Origin: Novosphingobium sp.
Lineage (GTDB): Bacteria; Pseudomonadota; Alphaproteobacteria; Sphingomonadales; Sphingomonadaceae
DNA length: 36,887 nt
Direction: 5' to 3'
Assembly: GCA_027311705.1 (NCBI GenBank)
Contig: DAICYJ010000189.1
Span: 1-36,887, forward strand
In this document: positions 19,915 to 30,054 of the stretch, piece after piece
Numbering within the stretch: the stretch's first letter is position 1
How the letters are laid out: each line of letters starts with the position of its first letter
The notes under the pieces: model-generated
Databases searched by the model: none
Seen by the model: the letters and a program-made list of their open reading frames with translations, nothing else
Told to the model about the DNA's origin: nothing
Program-made: the position numbers and the translations under genes

Positions 19915-22900
19915 GTGCGTCAGATTGGCGCAGTCTCTTGCCTGCCGCTACCGAACTGCGATTGCCGCGAGGGGGCGGCCCGGGTACTCGTCGCCGCTAC
20001 ACCCCAGACGGGAGCGAAGCGCGTGCCATCAAGCCAGCCCGAAGGCTCCGTCGCCAGCCTGTTTGCCGGCCCGGTTGCCGACGCGATCCTTTCCGCCGAT
20101 GGCACCCGCCTCTATGTCGCCACAGGCGAGAAGGTGGTCGCGCTCGATATCGCGTCGGGCGCGACCCTTGACGAATATGCGCTCGGCGCGGCGGCCGGGG
20201 CGCTGGATGTCTCTGCCGATGGCAAGTACCTCGTGGTGATCGACGGCCCGAAGCAGTTCGAGAAGATCACGCTTGCCACCGGCGCGCGCGAAACCTTCGC
20301 GATCACCGGCGACCGACCCGCGGGCTCAAGGCTGCTGGACATCGCGGCCGCGAAGGATGGCACGGTTGTCCTGGCGGAAGGCAGCAACTTTCTGCTCACC
20401 TATGATACCGCCGCGAAGACCTTTGCCGCGACGTATTCGGCCGCCATGTCCGCAACGCTCATCAGCAGCGCGGACCACACCCGCGTGTTCGGTCTTTCGG
20501 GCGGCAGTACCGGCCTCGTTTATGCGAGCGGGCGCGGCATTGTCGCCAAGCTCGTCTACAATCCCTATTCCAACGCGACCGGCAGTGGCGGCGATCCAGC
20601 CCCGATCGGCGCGATCTCGCCAGACAACAAGCTGTTGGTCCAGGGCAGCAACGGCACGCTGCGCAGTGCCGGGCTTTCGAAGGTCGGTTACCTGGGGCTC
20701 TTCTCGACGCAAGGCTATGCCTTCAGTTCCAAGGGAGATCTGCTCTATGTGTTGGGCGCCGATGGCAATATCATAGGGATCGATACGACCACGCGGGACA
20801 TCGCCAAGGCCTGGTTCGTCGATCCTGTGCTGAAGCCGGATGGCATCCTCAGCAAGCCCACACCCGCCGATCCAGCAACGCAGCGTGGCAATGTGCTGCA
20901 GGTGACCGACGACGGGCGCTACCTGATCGCGCTCACCAGCGATGGGGTGGCGCGCTACGATCTCGATAAACTCGTGCAGATCGCCACGCCCGGCAATGAT
21001 GTCATCACCGTCGGCCACACATTGTATGGGTTCGAAGGCAACGACCGGTTGGGCGGCCAGGGCGCGCAGTCCATGTACGGCGGGCGGGGCGATGATACCT
21101 ACGTCATCGGCAAGGGCGACGGTGCGCTTGAGAAGCCGGGCGAAGGCATCGATACGCTGCTTGTGAGCGTGCCGCGCGCCGTGCTCAGCGACAATATCGA
21201 GAACCTTACCTATACCGGCAAAGGCAATGCCGTGATCGTGGGCAATGCGGCGGGCAACGTGATCCATGCCGGCAATGGCAACGATCAGATCAGTTCCGGC
21301 GGTGGCGACGATACGATCGATGCGCGGGGCGGCGACGACGTCATCTTCGCCGGCGTCGGCAATCAGGTGATCGACGGCGGCGCCGGGAACGATACCGTGA
21401 ACTATGCGCTACTCCCACCCGCCTCGCGCGGGCCGATCACCGTGGATCTCAGGCTGACGGTTGAGCAGGATACGGGCGCTGCCGGCCATCTCACGCTGAG
21501 TGGGATCGAGAACGTGATCGGCGGCCTGGCCCGCAATAGGCTCACCGGCAACGACGCCGACAACAAGCTATCCGGCGGTCTCAGCAACGATGTGCTTGCG
21601 GGCGGGGCCGGCAATGACGTGCTCGATGGCGGCACCAAAGGCGATACCATGACCGGTGGGCTCGGCGACGATACCTTCTATGTCGATGTCAGCGGCGACA
21701 AGGTGATCGAGGCTGCGGGGGAGGGCACCGACACGGTGTTTGTCGGCGCGAGCTTCGTGTTGCCGGACAATGTCGAGAACGGGACGGCGATCGACAGCGA
21801 GAACTACTACCAACGTGTCGCCTCGCTCACCGGCAATGCACTCGACAACATCCTTATCGGGGACCGGTGGGACAACGTGATCGACGGCAAGGACGGCCGC
21901 GACCTGCTCGATGGCGGCGACGGATACGATACGGCGACGTACGCCGCGGCTGTCGGCGGCATTACCCTCAGCCTCTCGGTCTCGGGCCCGCAGGATACCG
22001 GTGGAGCCGGCACGGACACGCTGAAGTCGATCGAGAACCTCATCGGCAGCGCCTTTGCCGATCGCCTGACCGGTACCGACGCGACCAACACGATCAGCGG
22101 CGGACGCGGCGCGGATGTGCTCGTCGGCCTCGGCGGGAACGACACGCTCGACGGCGGGGCCGGCGCGGACACCCTGTTCGGCGGTGCAGGTGACGATACC
22201 TACAAGGTTGACAACAGGGGCGACGGCGTTTCGGAAAACAGCGGTCCCACCGGTGCCGATCCGGCCGATGCGGGCGGGCATGACCTCGTGGTGTCCATGG
22301 CCTCCTACAATCTTGCAGGCAGCGGCGGCGTGAAGTTTGTCGAGGACCTCACGCTGGACGGGTCCACTTCGATCAACGGCACGGGCAACGATCTCGCCAA
22401 CGAGATCACCGGTAACAGGGGCAACAACTACCTCTCCGGCGGTGCCGGCAACGATACCCTGATCAGCAACGGTGGGAACGATGTGCTGGATGGCGGCGGT
22501 GGGGATGACAAGCTTTACGGCAACTACGGAAACGACACCTATGTCGTCGACAGCACCGGCGATCAGGTCCTCGAAAGCAGCCCGCTTTTCGGCAACTACG
22601 ACCATGGGGGGGCCGATCTCGTCCGTTCCAGCGTGAGCTTCGATCTTGGCACAGAGGGAGCGATCTACGTCGAAAACCTCGTGCTGACCGGCACTGCGGA
22701 TATCAATGGCTTGGGCAACGAATTTGGCAATGTGATTACCGGCAATTCCGGTGCCAACACGCTTTCAGGTGGCGGAGGCTATGATACGCTGATCAGCAAC
22801 GGCGGGAACGATGTGCTGGATGGCGGCAGTGGGGATGACAAGCTTTACGGCAGCTCCGGAAATGACACCTATATCGTCGACAGCACGGGCGATCAGGTCC

Positions 22901-23460
22901 TCGAAAGCAGCCCGCTATCTAGCAATCGCGACCATGGCGGGACCGATCTGGTCCGTTCCAGCGTGAGCTTCAATCTTGGCAAAGAGGGTGCGATCTACGT
23001 CGAAAACCTCGTGCTGACCGGCACCGCGGATATCAATGGCTGGGGCAACGAACTGGGCAATGTGATTACCGGCAATGCTGGCGCCAACACGCTTTCGGGC
23101 GGCGGCGGACGCGACATCCTGACCGGCGGCGACTTTACTGACACGTTCGTCTGGACAAACATGTCCGATTTCGGTGGGAAGACCGCCAAAACCGCTGATC
23201 TCATCACCGACTTCTCGAAAGGTGATTTCGATCTCATCGACCTCTCCGGGGTCGATGCTGTTTCCGCGACAGCGGGCGTCAACGAGGCCTTCAGCTTCAT
23301 CGGTGCCGTGTCGTTCAGCGGAGTGGCCGGGCAACTGCGCACGGTCCAGTCCGGCACCATGACCTATCTTGCCGGCGACACGAACGGCGACAAGGCCGCC
23401 GACTTCATGATCGCGCTCTCCGGCCTCATCAGCCTCGCGTCGAGCGATCTCGTGCTCTAG
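19915..23460 (+). CDS. RTX repeat protein with N-terminal YVTN/beta-propeller-like domain (true start uncertain, 5' end possibly truncated)
   Basis: N-terminus ADAILSADGTRLYVATGEKVVALDIASGATLDEYALG...LDVSADGKYLVVID (propeller-like blades), then GGAGNDTLxGG repeats, C-terminal ...DLITDFSKGDFDLIDLSGVDA...ASSDLVL secretion-signal-like end. The predicted start abuts the 19860-19911 hairpin. Confidence 0.88.
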   Translation: MRQIGAVSCLPLPNCDCREGAARVLVAATPQTGAKRVPSSQPEGSVASLFAGPVADAILSADGTRLYVATGEKVVALDIASGATLDEYALGAAAGALDVSADGKYLVVIDGPKQFEKITLATGARETFAITGDRPAGSRLLDIAAAKDGTVVLAEGSNFLLTYDTAAKTFAATYSAAMSATLISSADHTRVFGLSGGSTGLVYASGRGIVAKLVYNPYSNATGSGGDPAPIGAISPDNKLLVQGSNGTLRSAGLSKVGYLGLFSTQGYAFSSKGDLLYVLGADGNIIGIDTTTRDIAKAWFVDPVLKPDGILSKPTPADPATQRGNVLQVTDDGRYLIALTSDGVARYDLDKLVQIATPGNDVITVGHTLYGFEGNDRLGGQGAQSMYGGRGDDTYVIGKGDGALEKPGEGIDTLLVSVPRAVLSDNIENLTYTGKGNAVIVGNAAGNVIHAGNGNDQISSGGGDDTIDARGGDDVIFAGVGNQVIDGGAGNDTVNYALLPPASRGPITVDLRLTVEQDTGAAGHLTLSGIENVIGGLARNRLTGNDADNKLSGGLSNDVLAGGAGNDVLDGGTKGDTMTGGLGDDTFYVDVSGDKVIEAAGEGTDTVFVGASFVLPDNVENGTAIDSENYYQRVASLTGNALDNILIGDRWDNVIDGKDGRDLLDGGDGYDTATYAAAVGGITLSLSVSGPQDTGGAGTDTLKSIENLIGSAFADRLTGTDATNTISGGRGADVLVGLGGNDTLDGGAGADTLFGGAGDDTYKVDNRGDGVSENSGPTGADPADAGGHDLVVSMASYNLAGSGGVKFVEDLTLDGSTSINGTGNDLANEITGNRGNNYLSGGAGNDTLISNGGNDVLDGGGGDDKLYGNYGNDTYVVDSTGDQVLESSPLFGNYDHGGADLVRSSVSFDLGTEGAIYVENLVLTGTADINGLGNEFGNVITGNSGANTLSGGGGYDTLISNGGNDVLDGGSGDDKLYGSSGNDTYIVDSTGDQVLESSPLSSNRDHGGTDLVRSSVSFNLGKEGAIYVENLVLTGTADINGWGNELGNVITGNAGANTLSGGGGRDILTGGDFTDTFVWTNMSDFGGKTAKTADLITDFSKGDFDLIDLSGVDAVSATAGVNEAFSFIGAVSFSGVAGQLRTVQSGTMTYLAGDTNGDKAADFMIALSGLISLASSDLVL
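22441..23100 (+). repeat. ~330-bp (110-aa) tandem duplication inside the RTX protein
   Basis: CTGATCAGCAACGGYGGGAACGATGTGCTGGATGGCGG recurs at a 330-nt offset; the two units encode nearly the same peptide GNDVLDGGxGDDKLYGxxGNDTYxVDSTGDQVLESSPL...VENLVLTGTADINGxGNExGNVITGNxGANTLSGGGG. Confidence 0.88.
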
Positions 23461-24728
23461 GTTCGGTTCCCCCATGTCGCGGCTCACCCGGCCGCGAAAA
23501 GACGACAAGCAGGCAACCGGACATCGGCCTGGAAGGTCAAAGCAGACGATCGGCTGATAGCAACGACCGGGAAACACGATAGCTGCGCACGACATGTCAC
23601 CGGGCGCTTTGTCCAGTCGTCCGCCATTGCCTCACCAAACGACCAGATCGACACGAAGGAAGCCGCCTCAAAATCGCCGTCCGAACAGCGGCTGAACTCT
23701 CGTCGGAATTGTGCACTGCGGGGCTGAGTTACATCATCTGCCCAGCGCATAAGTATATCGCGAGCACCCGCAGTGATGGGCTGATTTATGGCTACACCGC
23801 GTACGCAAAGCGCATCAGGGATTGTCGTCCCGTCAAAGTTAGCCATGCTGCAAAAAATAGCCCGGCCTATTTCTGCGTACAACCGCTGGAGTATCGGAAG
23901 GGGACCGGCGGTTCCCACGACTTCCCGGCTCGCACTTGGTCATCGGGTGCTCGAAAGCGGTGGTAGGGAGCAAACCAAAGTGGGCAGAACGAAAGGCGGG
24001 TTTCAAGTCGTGCGATTGTCCGGTCAAACGGCAGCTATGATGGCGGCTCTTGTCACCCACTGGTGCCGGTCGCAGGGGCGGCACTCGACGAGATCCGGTC
24101 ACTCATATCAGCTTTGGTGAACTTCCTGTCTCGGCGGAAGCTGCCGATCATATTGCGCGAAGTGGTGGATCGGCAATGCGCCGCAACTTCGGTCATTGGG
24201 ATCAGTCGGCAGATTTCCTGAAAGCGAACAAGCGTCAAGCACTGCTCGAACGGCAACAAATGTGGGCAATCCAGAATGTCAGCTGGTAGATGAAGCTTGG
24301 GCTGGTAATGCCCTGCCTTCATTAAGAGGAATATCAATCATTCAGATAACGGAGGCTGGGTACTGTCCGGAACCGCAGCCACTGACCGCAAATGGCCTAT
24401 GCTGGCATCCATTCATGGGACACGAAATCACCCTGTGAATCACCTAGGCATCGGAAACAACTAACTTTCGGCTATGGCACGGAGAAATTGGACAAGAAAT
24501 GCCTCGCCAGCTCAAACTTTAGTCGGGTGCTCCGATAGCTGGCAAGCTTGCGCCCTAGCATCTTGCAAAAGATACCGCCCCGCTCTTGCGATTTCCATCC
24601 TGACAACGATTTTTGACGCGATAACAAGGGCGTACAAGGCAGCAACAGTTACTTACACCTTAGCGGTTTTACACGCATCAATTCTCTTCTATTTTTGCTG
24701 CACCTGCGAAAATGGATACGACGCCCCG

Positions 24729-26420
24729 ATGGCTGAAACCGCTGCCGACCACAAAGTGCCAACCTTCCGCGATGTTGCCCGCTGGACCCACCAAGTTCTT
24801 GGCCCCGATGCTGGGTTCGTCCGCGTTGCTCTGCTCTACGGCGCGGCGATCTCGTTGTTGTCGCTGGCCACGCCGATCTCGGTCCAGTTGCTGATCAACT
24901 CGGTCGCCAATACCGCCTTGCCTGCGCCCCTGATAACGTTGGCAGCGATCCTGTTCACCTTGTTGGCCACCGCAGGCGTGCTCAGCGCATTTCGAGTGCA
25001 TCTGATGGCCGTATTCGAGCGGCGTTTTTTCGCGCGGCTCGTCGCAGAGATCACACTACGCGCGGTCCACGCCCAAAATCCGTTCTTCGTGGACTCACGG
25101 CGAGGTGATCTGTTCAACCGCTTCTTCGACACGGTGGTGGTGCAAAAATCCCTGACCAGCTTGCTGATCGGCGGCTTCACCATCGTACTGCAAAGCTTCG
25201 TCGGCCTTGTCGTGACCAGCTTTTACCACCCATTCTTTTTGGCGTTCAATGCCGTGGTCGTGCTGCTGGTTGTGGTGATCTGGTGGGTATGGGCTCACGC
25301 CAGCTTGCGCAGCGCTGTCACCAAAAGCCACGCCAAGCACGCGACAGCGCATTGGCTCGATAGCGTCGGCGGATCGAACGGTATCTACAAATCGAGCCGC
25401 CACATGGCCTTTGCGATCGACCGGTCCGAAGCGATGACCGCAAGCTACGTCGCATGCCATCGCGCGCATTTCCGTCAGACGTTTGGTCAAACCATCGCAC
25501 TGCTTCTGCTCTACGCTCTGGCCAGCGCTGGGCTTCTTGCGCTGGGTGGCTGGCTGATCCTGCAGGGAGAATTGTCGATCGGGCAGCTGGTTGCTGCCGA
25601 ATTGATCCTCTCGGGGGTGTTCTACGGCATCGCGCAACTGGGTACCTATCTCGAAACGTTCTACGATCTGGCCGCCAGCCTCGAAGAACTTTCGCTCTTC
25701 TGGGACGTACCGCAAGAGCCAGCTCCCGATGGCAATGCGCCTGCGCTACCCGACGGCGCGATCCGCCTGCGCAATGTGCGCCACGCAGGCAACATGTTCG
25801 ATTTCTCGCTGGAAAGCGGCCTTCAAGTCGGCGTGATCGCAGCTCCCGGCGTGGAGCGCAGCCTTGTCGCCTTGCTCAAGCGCCTTCAGGTGCCCGAATC
25901 TGGCTTTGTCAGCGTTGGCGGGTCGGATCTTGGCACCTTCGACATGTATCGCCTGCGCTCAGATGTGATCGTGCTTGACCGCCCAACCATCATTGAAATG
26001 ACGATCCGCGAATACCTTGGCCTGAGCGCACCCGGCCGCCCTGAAGAAGTGCTCGCTGCACTCGAACTTGTCGGCCTTGCGCAGCGTATCGGCGACCTTC
26101 CCGGCGGATTGGAGGCAACCCTGTCCTCATCGGGCTGGCCATTGTCGGTCGGTGAGACAATGGCGCTCAAACTGGCCGGTGCCATGCTCGCCCGCCCGAG
26201 GGTGCTGATGCTCTCGCCGCTGTTCGACATTCTGCCCCCGATCCGTCTCGGCGCCGTTCTGGCGCATCTGCGACCCTATGGGACCACGATCCTGCAATTC
26301 ACCCAGAGGCCCGAAGGTCTGGCGCGCGATGCGTGGCTGTGGATTGGCAAACACGAACAACGGCGGGCGGATGACCCTGCGGCAATCCTGCAACTGCTGA
26401 CTGATCGGGAGGAGCGCTGA
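24729..26420 (+). CDS. Type I secretion-type ABC exporter subunit with degenerate (apparently ATPase-dead) nucleotide-binding domain
   Basis: ABC exporter TM domain (FFARLVAEITLRAVHAQNPFFVDSRRGDLFNRFFDTVVVQKSLTSLLIGG) followed by an NBD-like domain lacking Walker A Lys, Walker B Asp/Glu, Q-loop Gln and H-loop His; operonic with HlyD- and TolC-like genes. Start chosen at MAETAADHK; the ORF is open from 24474. Confidence 0.85.
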   Translation: MAETAADHKVPTFRDVARWTHQVLGPDAGFVRVALLYGAAISLLSLATPISVQLLINSVANTALPAPLITLAAILFTLLATAGVLSAFRVHLMAVFERRFFARLVAEITLRAVHAQNPFFVDSRRGDLFNRFFDTVVVQKSLTSLLIGGFTIVLQSFVGLVVTSFYHPFFLAFNAVVVLLVVVIWWVWAHASLRSAVTKSHAKHATAHWLDSVGGSNGIYKSSRHMAFAIDRSEAMTASYVACHRAHFRQTFGQTIALLLLYALASAGLLALGGWLILQGELSIGQLVAAELILSGVFYGIAQLGTYLETFYDLAASLEELSLFWDVPQEPAPDGNAPALPDGAIRLRNVRHAGNMFDFSLESGLQVGVIAAPGVERSLVALLKRLQVPESGFVSVGGSDLGTFDMYRLRSDVIVLDRPTIIEMTIREYLGLSAPGRPEEVLAALELVGLAQRIGDLPGGLEATLSSSGWPLSVGETMALKLAGAMLARPRVLMLSPLFDILPPIRLGAVLAHLRPYGTTILQFTQRPEGLARDAWLWIGKHEQRRADDPAAILQLLTDREER

Positions 26421-26423
26421 ATC

Positions 26424-27545
26424 ATGGCTGTTTCCTCTAACAGCACGCACCGCAATTTCGGCGCGTTCGCCACGTTGTCGACGTTGCGCGTGCCGCGCTT
26501 GACCCGCGTCTTGGGCTGGATGATCGCGGTCGCCGTGCCGGTGATCGTGGTGTTCCTGTTCTTCGTCAACTGGGTACAGACCGCGCCGGGTCGCGGCGAG
26601 GTCATCGCCCTGAACCCCGAAGATCGCGTCCAACAAGTGACCGCGCTGGTGCCCGGAAGGGTCGAGCAGTGGTATGTGGCGGATGGCCAATCTGTAAAAC
26701 GCGGTGATCCGATCGCCCGGATTATCGACAATGATCCGTCACTGCTGACCAGTCTCGCCGCAGAGCGTGCGCAAGTGCTCGCCCAGATAGCAGCTGCCCA
26801 ACAGGCAATGGCCGTGGCGCGGATCGATGTCGGGCGCTCGGGCGAATTGCTGTCCGAAGGCCTTGCCTCGCGGCGCGATCTGGAAAATGCGCAGATCAAG
26901 GTCTCCGACCACGCTGCCAAACTCGCCGAAGCACGCGCCAAACTTAGCAAGGTCGATATCGCGCTGGGTCGGCAATCCGTGCAGCTTGTGCGGGCTCCGC
27001 GCGATGGCCGCATCCAGGCGCTGAACACGGCCGCAGGCGGGACCTTGATCAGCGCAGGCGATTGGCTCGCAACGCTTGCCCCCGATCAGGCGCAGCGCGT
27101 GGTCGAACTGATGGTCGATGGCCGCGATGTGGCGCTGGTGCGGCGCGGACAGCCGGTGCGACTGCATTTTGAAGGCTGGCCCGCGATCCAGTTCAGCGGC
27201 TGGCCTTCGGTGGCTCAGGGCATGTTCGATGGCCGCGTACGTTCGATCGACCATTCGGCGCAAACCTCGGGCCTGTTCCGCGTCCTGGTGGAACCGATGC
27301 CCGGCAAACCTGCGTGGCCTGAAGACAGCTTTGTCCTCTTGGGTTCGAAGGTACGCGGCTGGATCCAGATGGAAGCCGTGACAGTTGGCTACGAATTGTG
27401 GCGTCAACTGAATGACTTCCCGCTCGAGTTCCCGCAGCCTGTCGATACCGGCCCGCGCAAGGGCACAGCAGCCAAGGCGCTGTTCGACAAGGAGGCAACC
27501 AAGACAAAGGCCAAGGCGGAAGGTTACGGCGAGGACGAGAAATGA
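26424..27545 (+). CDS. HlyD-family membrane fusion protein (periplasmic adaptor)
   Basis: Single N-terminal TM, VTALVPGRVEQWYVADGQSVKRGDPIARI and VRAPRDGRIQALNTAAGGTLISAGDWLATLAP lipoyl-like halves flanking a coiled coil. Confidence 0.9.
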   Translation: MAVSSNSTHRNFGAFATLSTLRVPRLTRVLGWMIAVAVPVIVVFLFFVNWVQTAPGRGEVIALNPEDRVQQVTALVPGRVEQWYVADGQSVKRGDPIARIIDNDPSLLTSLAAERAQVLAQIAAAQQAMAVARIDVGRSGELLSEGLASRRDLENAQIKVSDHAAKLAEARAKLSKVDIALGRQSVQLVRAPRDGRIQALNTAAGGTLISAGDWLATLAPDQAQRVVELMVDGRDVALVRRGQPVRLHFEGWPAIQFSGWPSVAQGMFDGRVRSIDHSAQTSGLFRVLVEPMPGKPAWPEDSFVLLGSKVRGWIQMEAVTVGYELWRQLNDFPLEFPQPVDTGPRKGTAAKALFDKEATKTKAKAEGYGEDEK

Positions 27546-28930
27546 TCCGCCGTCTGGTCGTCACCTTAGCAATGGCCTTGGCGCTGGCACCCGCCGCCCA
27601 CGCTGCAGAACTTACGTTGGCGCAGGTCCTGCGTTCATCCGCCACCCATGCTCCCCAAATCCTTGAGGCAATGGCGAGGCAGCGGCAAGCCGATGCGCGC
27701 GCTCTGTCTACGCAAGGCCAGTTCGATCTGGTGTTCGATGCCGATGCGCAAAGCCGCACGCTGGGCTACTATGGCGGCGCTTTTGCCGACGTGAGGGCAA
27801 GCCGCCCGCTGAAGGACAACGGCGGCAGCATCTACACCGGATACCGCCTGTCGAGCGGCAGCTTTCCCCCCTACGAAGGGAAATCGCTCACCAATCAACT
27901 GGGCGAAGTCCGTGTCGGCGCCGTGTTCTCGCTTCTGCGCGACCGTCTGATCGACGAACGCCGTGGACGGCGGGAATTGTCCGAAGCCGATATCGGTCTG
28001 GCAGCGCTCGACCGCGACATGGTCGCCATCGGCGTGCAGCGCCGTGCGATCGAGGCCTATCAGCAATGGGTTGCCGCAGGTCAGCGCGTGGCAACATTGC
28101 GCGAATTGTTCGATCTGGCGCAGCAGCGGCAGGCATCGATCGATCGGCAGATCGATCTCGGCGCTAGGCCCGCCATTCTCAGCGTGGAAAACCGTCAGAA
28201 CATCGTGCGACGTCAGGCCTTGCTGGTGCGGGCCGAACAGGATCTGACCTTGTTCGCCAATGCGCTCTCGCTGTTTTATCGCGATGATCTGGGCCGGACC
28301 ATCGTACCCGCTCCGTCACGCTTGCCCGCGCGAATGCCCCACGGCGTTGAACCGCGATTGTTGGATCGCCAGCAAGCCATGTCGGGTCGCCCCGATATTC
28401 AGGCTCTGCTGGCACGGATCGACCAGAATGCCATCCGTGTGGAGTTGGCCGAAAACGAGCTGCGCCCCCGGCTCGATCTGCGCGCCGAAGCTTCGCAAGA
28501 TCTTGGCCCCGGCTCGCCCCTGCGTACCCAGCCAGAAGCGCTGTTTGGCCTGCGCTTTTCACTTCCGCTGGAGCAGCGCGCCGCGCGAGGCCGGATTGCT
28601 GAAGTGGCCGCCGAACAGGACGCGCTCGAGATCCGCTTGCGCTTTCTGGAAGAGCAGGTTGGCGTGGAAATCGCCAATCTGCGCACGCAGATGGACGGTG
28701 CCGGGCGCCTTGCCGCGCTGGCGACGGACGAGGCCGCCCTTGCTCGCCGCATGGCCGAAGCCGAACGCCGCCGGTATGCCTTGGGGGCCAGTGATTTCCT
28801 TCTCGTCAACTTGCGCGAAGAGGCGCTTGCCGATGCCACCATCCGCGAGATCGACGCGATCTATCGTAGCGCTGCTGCCCGCGCCGAATTGGTTGCGGCA
28901 ATGGCCGACCGCGTTCAATTGGGACTTTAG
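27542..28930 (+). CDS. TolC-family outer membrane efflux protein
   Basis: Signal peptide MIRRLVVTLAMALALAPAAHA, paired coiled-coil pattern, RPDIQALLARIDQNAIRVELAENELRPRLDLRAEASQDLG and GLRFSLPLEQRAARGRIAEVAAEQDALEIRLRFLEEQV; ATGA overlap with the adaptor gene. Confidence 0.9.
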   Translation: MIRRLVVTLAMALALAPAAHAAELTLAQVLRSSATHAPQILEAMARQRQADARALSTQGQFDLVFDADAQSRTLGYYGGAFADVRASRPLKDNGGSIYTGYRLSSGSFPPYEGKSLTNQLGEVRVGAVFSLLRDRLIDERRGRRELSEADIGLAALDRDMVAIGVQRRAIEAYQQWVAAGQRVATLRELFDLAQQRQASIDRQIDLGARPAILSVENRQNIVRRQALLVRAEQDLTLFANALSLFYRDDLGRTIVPAPSRLPARMPHGVEPRLLDRQQAMSGRPDIQALLARIDQNAIRVELAENELRPRLDLRAEASQDLGPGSPLRTQPEALFGLRFSLPLEQRAARGRIAEVAAEQDALEIRLRFLEEQVGVEIANLRTQMDGAGRLAALATDEAALARRMAEAERRRYALGASDFLLVNLREEALADATIREIDAIYRSAAARAELVAAMADRVQLGL

Positions 28931-29257
28931 TTATTGAACTGGGGTGCGCGTCATCATTCCGCTGAATGAACGACGGCTTTAAGGCAAGCCGTCTGGCAAT
29001 TTCTACAAGTGCTACCAAGGCGTCCAATGCAGTCGCGCGGGCAAGACCGCGAACGTCGGCTTCCGTCGGAAGTTGCCAATCGGCACCTGCTGCAGGAACG
29101 ACAGCAAAGTCCCAGACCGCGTCGATCCGAGGCCGCCCTTTCGATATGAATGGACGGCAGGGTTCGATCAGATGACCCGGGGGGGCCGGAACGGCGGGAA
29201 TTGCGGCGGGAGACGCGTCGGCATTGTGCTTCGATTCCGAGAGTCCTGACCTTGGGG

Positions 29258-29787
29258 CTATTCAGACCGAACCCATTCCTGATGCAACTTTTTCACAGCT
29301 GAACGCAAGGGAGCCTGAGCATAGCTGCGATGAAAGCCGATCAACACGCGGAAGGCGAGCGGCACGACTTCTTCGACAGTCTTCCGCTTCTTGACGGGCA
29401 CGCCAGCGGTTCCAAAGAGAAGTTGCGTGGTAACAGCGTTGCCAACGGTCTTTGGCGCAACCATCAAGCATGACCCTGTTCGCCCCTGATAGTCGCACAT
29501 CAGCAACTGGTTCGGGCTTCTGCCTTCCACGTGCCAAGCCGCAAAAGCGGTGCATGAGCCTGCGGCCAGATCCTCGACCTGCTGGTCAGTGGAAGGCTTT
29601 GCGACAAGCCATTTCAGGAAAAAGCGTTCGATCCTGAACAAGCGATTGGTGTAGAATGCAATCACGAACTGAGCGTGGGACAGGTTTTCAGCAATATCGA
29701 CGGCGTAGCAATCAGTATAGCACCTTTGCCCTCATAAAGGGCCAACAGCGAGTTCTCAGGCAAAGGTAGCAGCTTCGGGGGGGGCAT
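29258..29787 (-). pseudogene. Conserved-hypothetical-like gene, apparently frameshifted near its 5' end
   Basis: ORF 29258-29665 extends upstream in frame (CYTDCYAVDIAENLSHAQFV) and is preceded in another frame by MPPPKLLPLPENSLLALYEGKG starting at 29787, suggesting one missing base near 29715. Confidence 0.45.
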
Positions 29788-30054
29788 TCAGTGCCCTTGG
29801 GAAGTGACGATCGCCGGCCTTCACGTCGCTAGGGGAGTGCCGGCACCGTCGCCGTGACGCATAATCTTACAAAGCAGCCCCGCGAAAGCCGCACAAATCG
29901 ATGTGTGGGTTGCGGACCGAACGAAGGCCGCCAGAGAGCAGCGCGCACCTAGCCCGATAACAAGACGAATAACATCCGATCCGCAGGTTTCGCGTAGATA
30001 TGCCAGTTGGTCGGGGACCCGAGATCGCCGGTAATGCCGGCGTCGCCGTTGGCG

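Noticed and set aside
24474-24728. N-terminal 85-aa extension of the ABC transporter ORF
   Set aside because: Cys/Thr-rich, unlike exporter N-termini; an internal ATG at 24729 (MAETAADHK) gives a more plausible start.
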